Notes under the pieces: model-generated | The model's database searches: none | Seen by the model: only the letters and a program-made list of their open reading frames with translations | What the model was told of the DNA's origin: nothing | NCBI GenBank assembly: GCA_964496725.1 | Contig: CAZCAS010000081.1 | Span: 1 to 5,535 of the forward strand | Direction: 5' to 3' | DNA from: JAZGHN01 sp964496725 | GTDB taxonomy: Bacteria; Chloroflexota; Dehalococcoidia; Dehalococcoidales; E44-bin46 | Length of the DNA stretch: 5,535 nt | Translations under genes and position numbers: made by a program | Shown: piece after piece, positions 1 through 5,273 of the stretch | Position numbering within the stretch: the stretch's first letter is position 1 | Layout: each line of letters starts with the position of its first letter

Positions 1-173
1 ACTCGGATGAGGTGACCCACATTCAGGGGGTGAGCATTGCCCCCGAGGGCACTCAGGCAGCCAACCCCGCCTTTGATGTTACCCCTCACCATTATATAAC
101 CGCCATCATCACCGAAAGGGGTATAATAAAAGAGCCGTATGGGGAGGGGCTGAAGGGTATTGGGAATAAATAA
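1..173 (+). CDS. mtnA: S-methyl-5-thioribose-1-phosphate isomerase, C-terminal end (partial)
   Basis: Only the last 56 codons are present, read from base 3 and ending in TAA at 171-173; the 5' part lies outside the window. The visible peptide carries a tail typical of the MtnA / eIF2B-like family: an EVTHIQGVSIAPEG stretch, then NPAFDVTP, then YITAIITERGII. In this family the NPAFDVTP segment closes the Rossmann-like domain and lies close to the substrate site. The enzyme converts 5-methylthioribose-1-phosphate to 5-methylthioribulose-1-phosphate in the cytoplasm, the step after MtnP, whose gene lies about 1.4 kb downstream. The stop codon is followed directly by the ATG of the HEPN-domain gene with no spacer, so the two are presumably translated from one message. 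The family call is firm; nothing can be said about the missing catalytic Cys/Asp region. Confidence 0.93.
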   Translation, partial: SDEVTHIQGVSIAPEGTQAANPAFDVTPHHYITAIITERGIIKEPYGEGLKGIGNK

Positions 174-1529
174 ATGGGGAAAGTAGAAATACAGCAATTG
201 CTACAAAGGCTTGTTCAAGCTATCATTTCAACCATAAGTGATCGCTTGACAAAAGCGACTTTACAACCTCAATACATGCGATATTCCAGATGGAAAGTAA
301 CGGAATTTGAATATGATGATACCGGCTTTAAAAAGTTAAACCGTCAGAGTGGAGAGTTTCTAAAGCCCATTTGGCCTAAAGCGACTCGCGAAGTTTGGCA
401 AAAGGTAATTAAGCTAGATATATACAGTGATACCTATAAGACAATAGCAGAGGATTATAATTTACGCGAAGGGCAGATTAATGATTACCTTCATCAACTA
501 ATCACAAGGCTTGCTGTGAGTATTTTAGAGTGTAAAGTGGAGACTATGGCCAATACGACCAAATATATCGACTCATTTCTAAAAGACCTCAACGGAGAGG
601 AACAGGCATGTAGGGCTGTAGTACAGCTTAAGGGCTTGATACTGCAGCCTAATTCGATTCAATTGGATGATACTACCAGATTAAGGAAGCCTAATCGCAA
701 GGACTTTGAAACAGAAGAGCTTGCGTATTTTTCACCTTGGGGAGAACGAGATCCAACAGCATTTCTTCATGTTGCCGGATATGCTAAAGCAGAAACTTCC
801 CCAAGGGTTCTTAGGAATGAGATTGACAAGGCAGTAGCAATACTGCGTCTATTCCGAGTTGGGGCAGTTGAGGATATGCGACATAGTGAAACTACGGATT
901 CTGTAATAGGTTTTACAGCAAGTGGGCTTGCGAGAGGCAAGTTGCTTGGTTCGCCAGATAAATACCTGATCACGATAAGAGATGCCAAGGTGTTAAAGAA
1001 GTTCTGGGCAAACATGAAAAAAGTCAGTCTTCCCGATTCAGCCTATTCTGTTCTGCAAAAGGAATCTGACGCATTATCAATAGCTTATCAAAGATATACC
1101 GATTCTCTTGATACGCACCTCCTTGAAAAACGCATTTCTAGCGCAGTAATGGGCTTGGAGGCTTTGTATTTAAAGCCTGAGGAACGGCAAGAATTAACAT
1201 ATAGATTAAGCATGAGAGCAAGTAAATTGCTTAGCCAAATTGGATACCCAGCGGAAGAAGTACGTAAGAATCTTATCCACGCATACGATATAAGGAGCAC
1301 GTATGTGCATGGGAAAATCCTTAGCTTAAAGAAAAAGAAAGAACATGAAAAGCAAGTTGGAGATTTAAACAAATTCCCTAAAGTTATTATGGATTACCTA
1401 CGTGCTTCAATTGTTACTTTATTGAAAATGCGTAGCAAAGAAATTCTAATTCAAAAAATAGATGATAGTTTCTTAGATAATAAGAAGGAAGAAGAGGTTA
1501 AGAAACTACTATTCACACCCTATAACTAA
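174..1529 (+). CDS. ApeA-like HEPN domain protein, possible defence gene
   Basis: This is a 451-aa protein that I recognise only in its C-terminal part. Residues about 315-420 look like an ApeA-type HEPN domain. They contain a helix with the acidic GLEALYL motif (328-334), a second helix LTYRLSMRASKLL (341-353), and YDIRSTYVHG (371-380), in which R374 and H379 form the RX4H signature of HEPN ribonucleases. Family members act in phage defence, toxin systems and RNA cleavage, but not all are active. Residues 1-310 match no domain I know; no signal peptide or membrane span is seen. The ATG at 174 abuts the mtnA stop, with a modest GGGA at 162-165 as a possible ribosome binding site. The last codons overlap the mtnP ribosome binding site. 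By eye the gene is clearly richer in A+T, with more AAA, ATA and TTA codons, than mtnA, mtnP or core-metE. That suggests horizontal arrival. No antitoxin partner is adjacent. Antiviral function is inference. Confidence 0.72.
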   Translation: MGKVEIQQLLQRLVQAIISTISDRLTKATLQPQYMRYSRWKVTEFEYDDTGFKKLNRQSGEFLKPIWPKATREVWQKVIKLDIYSDTYKTIAEDYNLREGQINDYLHQLITRLAVSILECKVETMANTTKYIDSFLKDLNGEEQACRAVVQLKGLILQPNSIQLDDTTRLRKPNRKDFETEELAYFSPWGERDPTAFLHVAGYAKAETSPRVLRNEIDKAVAILRLFRVGAVEDMRHSETTDSVIGFTASGLARGKLLGSPDKYLITIRDAKVLKKFWANMKKVSLPDSAYSVLQKESDALSIAYQRYTDSLDTHLLEKRISSAVMGLEALYLKPEERQELTYRLSMRASKLLSQIGYPAEEVRKNLIHAYDIRSTYVHGKILSLKKKKEHEKQVGDLNKFPKVIMDYLRASIVTLLKMRSKEILIQKIDDSFLDNKKEEEVKKLLFTPYN

Positions 1530-1534
1530 GGAGG
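1528..1534 (+). promoter_or_regulatory. Strong ribosome binding site of mtnP, overlapping the preceding stop
   Basis: AAGGAGG is a near-perfect Shine-Dalgarno sequence 6 nt before the mtnP ATG. Its first two bases are the last two of the TAA stop of the HEPN gene. The overlap means translation of the HEPN gene ends on the mtnP initiation site, which fits translational coupling. It also means that any insertion of the HEPN gene left the mtnP start region intact. Confidence 0.85.
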
Positions 1535-1540
1535 CATCTA

Positions 1541-2404
1541 ATGCCGCAGGCTAAAATAGCAGTTATCGGGGGGACGGGGCTGTATAATATTGAGGGGCTT
1601 AAAGATATCCGGCAGGTTGCTCTGGATACGCCCTTCGGCAGGCCCAGCGATACCATAACCACGGGCAGGCTGGAGGGGGTGAGGCTCGCCTTTCTCCCCC
1701 GTCACGGCAGGGGGCACCGCCTCACCCCCGCCGAGGTGCCGTCAAGGGCTAATATCTATGCCCTGAAGTCGCTGGGGGTGGAGCACATCATCGCCATCTG
1801 CTCCGCAGGCAGCTTTAAGGGAAAAATCAAGCCCGGCGACCTGCTTATCCCCGACCAGATTATCGACCGCACCCATCATCGAATCAGCTCCTTCTTCGAA
1901 GGGGGCATCGTCGCCCATATCCCCTTCGCCCGGCCCTTCTGCCCTGCCCTGCGCCGGGTTTTATACCGGGCCGCCGGGGAGGCGGGGGCTAAGGTTCACC
2001 CCAAAGGCACCTATATCGCCATGGAAGGTCCCGCCTTCTCCACCCGCGCCGAATCACAGCTATACCGCTCGTGGGGGGCGGACATCATCGGCATGACGGC
2101 ACTGCCTGAAGCAAAGTTGGCACGGGAGGCGGAGATATGTTACGCTATTATCGCCTGTGTCAGTGACTACGATAGCTGGCAAGAGCATAAAGAGCCGGTC
2201 AATATAGATGTCGTCCTGGATACCCTGCGCCGCAGCAGCGATATCGCCAAAAAGATTATCAAGCTGGCCGTCAGTAGAATGCCGGAGAAGCGTGATTGCG
2301 ACTGCCCCACCGCCTTGAAGACGGCGATTGTCACTGACCTGAAGCTGATACCCGCCGAGCAAAAGAAAAAGCTCGACCTGTTGCTCGGTAAGTATATGAG
2401 CTAA
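1541..2404 (+). CDS. mtnP: S-methyl-5'-thioadenosine phosphorylase
   Basis: This 287-aa cytoplasmic enzyme of the purine nucleoside phosphorylase superfamily cleaves methylthioadenosine with phosphate to adenine and 5-methylthioribose-1-phosphate, the substrate of MtnA. Visible motifs are the phosphate-binding IGGTGLY (9-15) and PRHGRGHR (53-60), CSAG (87-90), the MEGPAFSTRAES purine/sugar-site segment (161-172) and MTALPE (185-190). The pair D209 and D211 in SDYD corresponds to the aspartates that recognise the adenine amino group in known MTA phosphorylases, which favours MTA over 6-oxopurine nucleosides. A C-terminal CDC (253-255) resembles the CXC motif of archaeal homologues such as Sulfolobus MTAPII, where it stabilises the protein; that role here is inferred. 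Length is normal for the family. The start is set by the AAGGAGG site 6 nt upstream. It probably shares a transcript with mtnA and the intervening HEPN gene. A 6-oxopurine-preferring relative is the main alternative, made unlikely by the DYD motif. Confidence 0.93.
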   Translation: MPQAKIAVIGGTGLYNIEGLKDIRQVALDTPFGRPSDTITTGRLEGVRLAFLPRHGRGHRLTPAEVPSRANIYALKSLGVEHIIAICSAGSFKGKIKPGDLLIPDQIIDRTHHRISSFFEGGIVAHIPFARPFCPALRRVLYRAAGEAGAKVHPKGTYIAMEGPAFSTRAESQLYRSWGADIIGMTALPEAKLAREAEICYAIIACVSDYDSWQEHKEPVNIDVVLDTLRRSSDIAKKIIKLAVSRMPEKRDCDCPTALKTAIVTDLKLIPAEQKKKLDLLLGKYMS

Positions 2405-2488
2405 CCTATCCCCCTCCCCTTAATCGAAAGAGGGGGAAAGTTAAAGGAGAGTCAAAGAGAGGCGAAGCCCCAGCTAGATGGGGTGTTT

Positions 2489-2510
2489 AAGAGGGGCGAA
2501 GCCCCTCTTT
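2489..2510 (+). terminator. Stable hairpin with short T tract, possible attenuator or weak terminator
   Basis: A perfect 9-bp stem (AAGAGGGGC, 2489-2497, with GCCCCTCTT, 2501-2509) closes on a GAA triloop (2498-2500). Its apex GCGAAGC is known as an unusually stable mini-hairpin in DNA. Only three T residues follow, so it is a poor classical intrinsic terminator. It may cause partial termination after mtnP or simply be part of the repeat element. Confidence 0.35.
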
Positions 2511-2521
2511 AGAAAATGAAC

Positions 2522-2550
2522 TCCCCTTCCCCTTATCAAGGGGAAGGGGA
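2522..2550. repeat. Perfect 13-bp inverted repeat with 3-nt loop
   Basis: TCCCCTTCCCCTT (2522-2534) is exactly complementary to AAGGGGAAGGGGA (2538-2550), separated only by ATC. No T tract follows, so a terminator role on the + strand is doubtful. The structure ends 21 nt before the core-metE start and 10 nt before its AGGG ribosome binding site. It could protect the mRNA end or affect ribosome loading; this is inference. Confidence 0.8.
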
Positions 2551-2560
2551 TAAAGGGGAT

Positions 2561-2564
2561 AGGG
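2561..2564 (+). promoter_or_regulatory. Ribosome binding site of core-metE within the repeat element
   Basis: AGGG lies 7 nt before the ATG at 2572, with an AAGGGGA just upstream (2553-2559) as an alternative. Both lie in the right terminal repeat of the palindromic element, so the element appears to provide the translation signal of the downstream gene. Confidence 0.5.
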
Positions 2565-2571
2565 TTACCAC

Positions 2572-3600
2572 ATGCCACATATAGAATTCGGCTGCCGACC
2601 GACCATTATCGGCAGTATGCCCCACACCGACCCCGAGGCGGCATGCTCGGATATCGTCCGTCACCTCAAGGATATCCCCGTCTGGCCCCAGCTGCCCAGG
2701 CGCTCTTTCCTAGAGAACATGTATGTCCAGTACAGCCAGGGGTTTCCCGGGGTGGTGGTGGAGGGGAATAGAATCTATGTCGACCGCTCTCAGGACCTGA
2801 CCGGGCCGCTTGAGGAGTTCTACACCGCCTATCTGGAGAACGATATCGATAAGTATCCCATCGGCCCCGACTACGCCGCCGGCCTCCACCGCTTCCTCGC
2901 TATGGACAATCTATCGCCACTGGCAGTAAAGGGGCAGGTAACGGGACCGGTCACCTGGGGGCTGACCGTCACCGATAAAGAGAAAAAGGCGATAATCTAC
3001 GACGATGTCCTCGGCGATGTCGTGCCCAAGCTGCTGCGGCTCAAGGCGAGCTGGCAGGAAAGGGAGCTGAGCCGAATCTCCAAAAACACCGTCATCTTTG
3101 TTGACGAGCCGTATATGGCAGCCTTCGGCTCGGTGGGCGTCATGCTGTCCAAGGAGCAGGTCGTCAGCCTGCTGGAAGAGGTCTTTGCCGGGATTAAGGG
3201 GCTGAAGGGGGTTCACTGCTGCGGCAACACCGACTGGTCGATTCTGCTCGGCACCAGCGTTGACATCATCAGCTTTGACGCCTACAACTATGCCCGGTCG
3301 CTGACCCTCTACCCTTCTCAGGTAAAGAAATTCCTCGACAGAGGGGGGGCTATTGCCTGGGGAATCATCCCCAACGACGAACAATCGGTAGGGAAAGAAT
3401 CGGCAGCCAGCCTCAACGACCGTCTGGAAGAGGCGATGGCGCCCTTCGCCAGAGAGGATATCCCCTTCGAGCAACTGATAAAGCAGGGGCTGCTCACCCC
3501 GAGCTGCGGGCTGGGCTCCATAGCCACCGAGGAGGCGGCTATCCGAGTCCTGGAGCTACTGACCGAGCTATCAACGAGGATCAGAAAGCGCCATGGTTAA
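2572..3600 (+). CDS. metE: Core-MetE type methionine synthase, folate-independent, corrinoid methyl donor likely
   Basis: This 342-aa protein of the UROD/MetE-like TIM-barrel superfamily corresponds to the C-terminal catalytic domain of cobalamin-independent methionine synthase, without the N-terminal folate-binding half (full MetE is about 750 aa). It should transfer a methyl group to the thiol of homocysteine to give methionine. Visible motifs are TIIGSMPHTD (11-20), the VKGQVTGPVTWG strand (119-130), VDEP (177-180), the zinc-ligand motif HxC as H215-C216-C217, and C312 in TPSCGLGS. MetE's third-position Glu ligand appears as D236 in ISFDAY. In Dehalococcoides mccartyi the homologous core-MetE uses methylcobalamin instead of methyl-tetrahydrofolate; the same donor is inferred here. 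The start at 2572 has AGGG 7 nt upstream and gives the expected N-terminus just before the conserved GSMPHTDP. Proximity to mtnA and mtnP supports a methionine-cycle role. Another corrinoid or thiol methyltransferase of the superfamily is the alternative. Confidence 0.8.
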   Translation: MPHIEFGCRPTIIGSMPHTDPEAACSDIVRHLKDIPVWPQLPRRSFLENMYVQYSQGFPGVVVEGNRIYVDRSQDLTGPLEEFYTAYLENDIDKYPIGPDYAAGLHRFLAMDNLSPLAVKGQVTGPVTWGLTVTDKEKKAIIYDDVLGDVVPKLLRLKASWQERELSRISKNTVIFVDEPYMAAFGSVGVMLSKEQVVSLLEEVFAGIKGLKGVHCCGNTDWSILLGTSVDIISFDAYNYARSLTLYPSQVKKFLDRGGAIAWGIIPNDEQSVGKESAASLNDRLEEAMAPFAREDIPFEQLIKQGLLTPSCGLGSIATEEAAIRVLELLTELSTRIRKRHG

Positions 3601-3613
3601 CATAACTCAAAAA

Positions 3614-3658
3614 ACAATTCGCGAAGCTAATTACCCTCGAATTGTCTCCCCAATTTTT
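3614..3658 (+). terminator. Inverted repeat followed by T tract, weak terminator candidate after core-metE
   Basis: ACAATTCG (3614-3621) is complementary to CGAATTGT (3638-3645) with a 16-nt loop, and TTTTT follows at 3654-3658. The stem is short and A+T rich and the T tract starts 8 nt after it, so termination would be inefficient. The perfect 8-bp repeat could instead be an operator for the downstream cysteine-rich gene. Confidence 0.3.
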
Positions 3659-3686
3659 ATAAATTATGTAATGGGGTGCAAAGCCA

Positions 3687-3887
3687 ATGGAATGCCAGAT
3701 GGATGCCAACAAAGCAAACTGCACCTGCACCTACGAGCCCTGCTCCAGAAAGGGCAAGTGCTGTGAGTGTATCTCATATCATCTGGGGCATGATGAGCTT
3801 CCCGGCTGTGTATTTCCGCCAGAGATAGAGAAGGCCTACGACCGCTCCATAGCCAGGTTCGTCAAGGCCTTTGCTCATAAAAGCTGA
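3687..3887 (+). CDS. DUF6485-type cysteine-rich small protein
   Basis: This 66-aa protein has eight cysteines: C3, C12, C14, C19, C25, C26, C28 and C41. The pattern CTCTYEPCSRKGKCCECISYH followed by LPGCVFPPE and YDRSI matches the small DUF6485 family as I remember it, found widely in anaerobic bacteria and archaea. The function is unknown. The spacing of the cysteines suggests binding of zinc or an iron-sulfur cluster, which is inference. No signal peptide or membrane segment is present, so it should be cytoplasmic. The ATG at 3687 gives the MEC N-terminus usual for the family; the ATG at 3699 is an alternative. The ribosome binding site is poor, with only GGGGTG at 3673-3678. It stands 86 nt after core-metE and probably has its own promoter or partial readthrough. 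Confidence 0.78.
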   Translation: MECQMDANKANCTCTYEPCSRKGKCCECISYHLGHDELPGCVFPPEIEKAYDRSIARFVKAFAHKS

Positions 3888-3900
3888 CTTAGGTTATTAT
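3871..3900 (+). promoter_or_regulatory. Candidate promoter for the 31-aa ORF
   Basis: TATTAT at 3895-3900 matches the -10 consensus at five of six positions. TTGCTC at 3871-3876, 18 bp upstream, is a weak -35. The -10 ends only 8 nt before the ATG at 3909, so a transcript would begin at or very near the start codon. The sequence is A+T rich, so chance is a real alternative. Confidence 0.3.
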
Positions 3901-3908
3901 TAATAGCG

Positions 3909-4004
3909 ATGAATAAAAGAAAAAAAGTAGCCATCCATAGACATCAGCGTAAGAAAAAGAAGCTAGAGGCAAAGAGAAAATCCCCGCAAGCTCAAACTGA
4001 ATAA
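3909..4004 (+). CDS. Very basic 31-aa small protein, hypothetical
   Basis: The frame reads MNKRKKVAIHRHQRKKKK, continues LEAKRKSPQAQTE, and stops at TAA 4002-4004. Twelve of the 31 residues are Lys or Arg in the first 24 and two more are His, a composition typical of small ribosome-associated or nucleic-acid-binding proteins. The pattern of basic helix followed by a short polar tail resembles tiny basic proteins annotated as hypothetical in related anaerobes, but I cannot name a family. There is no good ribosome binding site; translation may be leaderless from the TATTAT box just upstream. It fills the gap between the DUF6485 gene and the NTPase gene and ends 22 nt before the latter. An A-rich non-coding gap could give such a frame by chance, since AAA and AGA codons dominate. 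Confidence 0.5.
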   Translation: MNKRKKVAIHRHQRKKKKLEAKRKSPQAQTE

Positions 4005-4026
4005 AAGTCCTTAGCGGTAAGAGGTT

Positions 4027-4545
4027 ATGAAACAAGTCTACCTGCTCACTGGCAAGCCAAAGACAGGCAAAACCAGCCTTGTCAAACAGGCAATAGCCGG
4101 GGTGAGAGGTAAAGCTGGCGGTTTCTACACCGAGGAAATCCGGAGGGGAGGGATAAGGGAAGGCTTCAGACTGGTCACCCTGGATGGGCAGGAAGCCCTA
4201 CTGGCTCACATCAACATCCGCAGTCCACACCGAGTAGGCAAGTACGGGGTTGACACTGACAGCCTGGACAGAGTAGGCGTTTCCGCCCTCAATCAGGCAA
4301 CCCAGGAGCGCGATTTAATAGTGGTCGATGAAATCGGCAAGATGGAACTGTTTTCGGCCGATTTCAGGGAAGCTGTCTGGCAGATAATCAACAGCGGCAA
4401 GAGGGTTCTGGGCACCATTATGTTCAAGGCTAACCCATGGGCAGACAGAATTAAGCACCAGCCTCAGGTAAATTTGATTGAAGTAACCAGAGCCAACTAT
4501 CACCAGGTACTGGAAGAGCTACTGGCATGGTTAAAGGTTGATTAA
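4027..4545 (+). CDS. THEP1-type nucleoside-triphosphatase
   Basis: This 172-aa P-loop protein has the usual length of the THEP1 NTPase family (NTPase_1). The N-terminal YLLTGKPKTGKTS contains the Walker A motif with G9, G14, K15 and T16. GGFYTEEIR (31-39) is the characteristic strand after the first helix. The Walker B is LIVVDEIGKMEL (97-108) with D101 and E102. Family members hydrolyse ATP, GTP and other nucleoside triphosphates, and some also act as nucleotide kinases; the physiological role is unsettled. The protein is soluble and cytoplasmic. The ATG at 4027 starts directly on the first beta strand, as expected. AAGAGG at 4019-4024 is only 2 nt from it, so the ribosome binding site is unusually close or weak. 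It lies 21 nt before the PlsY-like gene and is probably cotranscribed with it. Confidence 0.87.
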   Translation: MKQVYLLTGKPKTGKTSLVKQAIAGVRGKAGGFYTEEIRRGGIREGFRLVTLDGQEALLAHINIRSPHRVGKYGVDTDSLDRVGVSALNQATQERDLIVVDEIGKMELFSADFREAVWQIINSGKRVLGTIMFKANPWADRIKHQPQVNLIEVTRANYHQVLEELLAWLKVD

Positions 4546-4554
4546 GCATCGAAT

Positions 4555-4558
4555 GAGG
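4555..4558 (+). promoter_or_regulatory. Ribosome binding site that fixes the PlsY-like start at 4567
   Basis: GAGG lies 8 nt before ATG 4567 but only 2 nt before the in-frame TTG at 4561. The spacing favours ATG 4567 as the true start, making the protein 229 aa instead of 231. Confidence 0.65.
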
Positions 4559-4566
4559 TTTTGATT

Positions 4567-5256
4567 ATGAGCCCATTAGAAAATAACGCCTGGCTGGCGT
4601 TGATTGCTGTTATTTCCTACATCGCAGGCTCCTTCCCTACCGCCTACCTAGTAACCAGGGGAATGACCGGGAAGGACATCAGGTTTATCGGCTCATGCAA
4701 TGTGGGGGCGATGAACACCTACGGGGTGATACGGGACAAGAAATCAGGGAAGTTAGCGGTGGCTGGATTAGCGATAACAGTAGCCACCGACATGGGGAAG
4801 GGAATGTTAGCCATCGGTGTGGCGAGATGGCTCGGCTTCTTAGGCTATAACCCAACGATAGCACTGATAATAGGCAGCCTCTTTGTGATTCTTGGCCATA
4901 GCTATCCCTTCTATTTTAAATTTAAAGAGGGAGGGAGGGGAATAGCCGCTTTTATGGGGGTATTACTGGCTCTAAACGAGCCCTCGTTGCCTATTTGGGG
5001 CGGGACTGTAATTGCTTCAATTTTTGCCGCCCAATATGCTCTGATAGGAAAAGCAGACTGGAGCAGACTCTCAAGGGCATTTTCGATACTGGGTACACAG
5101 GTGATGGGAAGAGTGGTGGGAATGGCTATCGCCCTGATTCCACTCTATTTCTTTGACCCCCAACTCATCCTCCCTGTTCTGGCGACCACTATTCTAATGC
5201 TAATAAGACACATCGACAGAGTTAAAGCCTATCTTAGAGAACTACCGAATCGCTAA
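4567..5256 (+). CDS. PlsY-like glycerol-3-phosphate acyltransferase, divergent
   Basis: This 229-aa polytopic inner-membrane protein of the PlsY family has about six hydrophobic segments, roughly residues 9-28, 62-86, 96-113, 125-136, 143-160 and 181-213. PlsY transfers an acyl group from acyl-phosphate to glycerol-3-phosphate in phospholipid synthesis. Motif 1 reads AGSFPTAYLVTRG (20-32) then GSCNVGAMN (42-50), where most PlsY proteins have GSGNIGATN. D75, K78 and G79 match the central DxxKG. Motif 3 is GHSYPFYFKFKEGGRGIAAF (110-129), where GGKGVAT is usual. C44, M49, R124 and A128 therefore depart from the family signature, and the C-terminal RHIDRVKAYL lacks the common RH-x-NI-x-R. It may be a paralogue with another acyl donor or acceptor, so I do not assign plsY. 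It follows the NTPase gene by 21 nt. Confidence 0.78.
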   Translation: MSPLENNAWLALIAVISYIAGSFPTAYLVTRGMTGKDIRFIGSCNVGAMNTYGVIRDKKSGKLAVAGLAITVATDMGKGMLAIGVARWLGFLGYNPTIALIIGSLFVILGHSYPFYFKFKEGGRGIAAFMGVLLALNEPSLPIWGGTVIASIFAAQYALIGKADWSRLSRAFSILGTQVMGRVVGMAIALIPLYFFDPQLILPVLATTILMLIRHIDRVKAYLRELPNR

Positions 5257-5273
5257 AACCCTTCAAATTATAG

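Larger units (their letters stand above)
2402..2567. repeat. Palindrome-rich intergenic element with imperfect terminal inverted repeats, MITE-like
   Basis: The whole gap between mtnP and core-metE is built from inverted repeats of C-rich and G-rich tracts. Its ends, TAACCTATCCCCCT (2402-2415) and the complement of AAGGGGATAGGGTTA (2553-2567), match as TAACC(C)TATCCCC with small indels. Both outer ends carry TA, which could be a target duplication. Three hairpins lie inside: 2409-2437 (7-bp outer stem), 2489-2509 (9 bp) and 2522-2550 (13 bp). It encodes no protein. It could be a miniature non-autonomous transposable element or a dispersed palindromic repeat family, and it could also modulate readthrough from mtnP to core-metE. 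The left end includes the mtnP stop codon and the right end supplies the core-metE ribosome binding site. Mobility cannot be shown from a single copy. Confidence 0.5.

Noticed and set aside
174..1529. HEPN gene as half of a HEPN/MNT toxin-antitoxin pair
   Set aside because: No nucleotidyltransferase or other small antitoxin gene is adjacent; the flanking genes are mtnA and mtnP, and the protein is much longer than typical MNT-partner HEPN toxins.
2405..2571. CRISPR array or tandem repeat in the mtnP to core-metE gap
   Set aside because: The repeated units are inverted palindromes of unequal length and spacing with no regular direct repeats or unique spacers.
2911..3474. Long 187-codon open frame on the minus strand
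   Set aside because: It lies wholly inside core-metE, whose plus-strand protein has conserved motifs throughout. G+C-rich third positions commonly leave the antisense frame open, and the product resembles nothing known.
3593..3766. 57-codon plus-strand frame starting ATGGTTAAC over the core-metE stop
   Set aside because: It shares more than a third of its length with the DUF6485 gene in another frame, has no ribosome binding site and shows no family features; the DUF6485 frame explains the region better.
4561..4566. TTG start for the PlsY-like gene
   Set aside because: The GAGG ribosome binding site would be only 2 nt away, while ATG 4567 has the normal 8-nt spacing.
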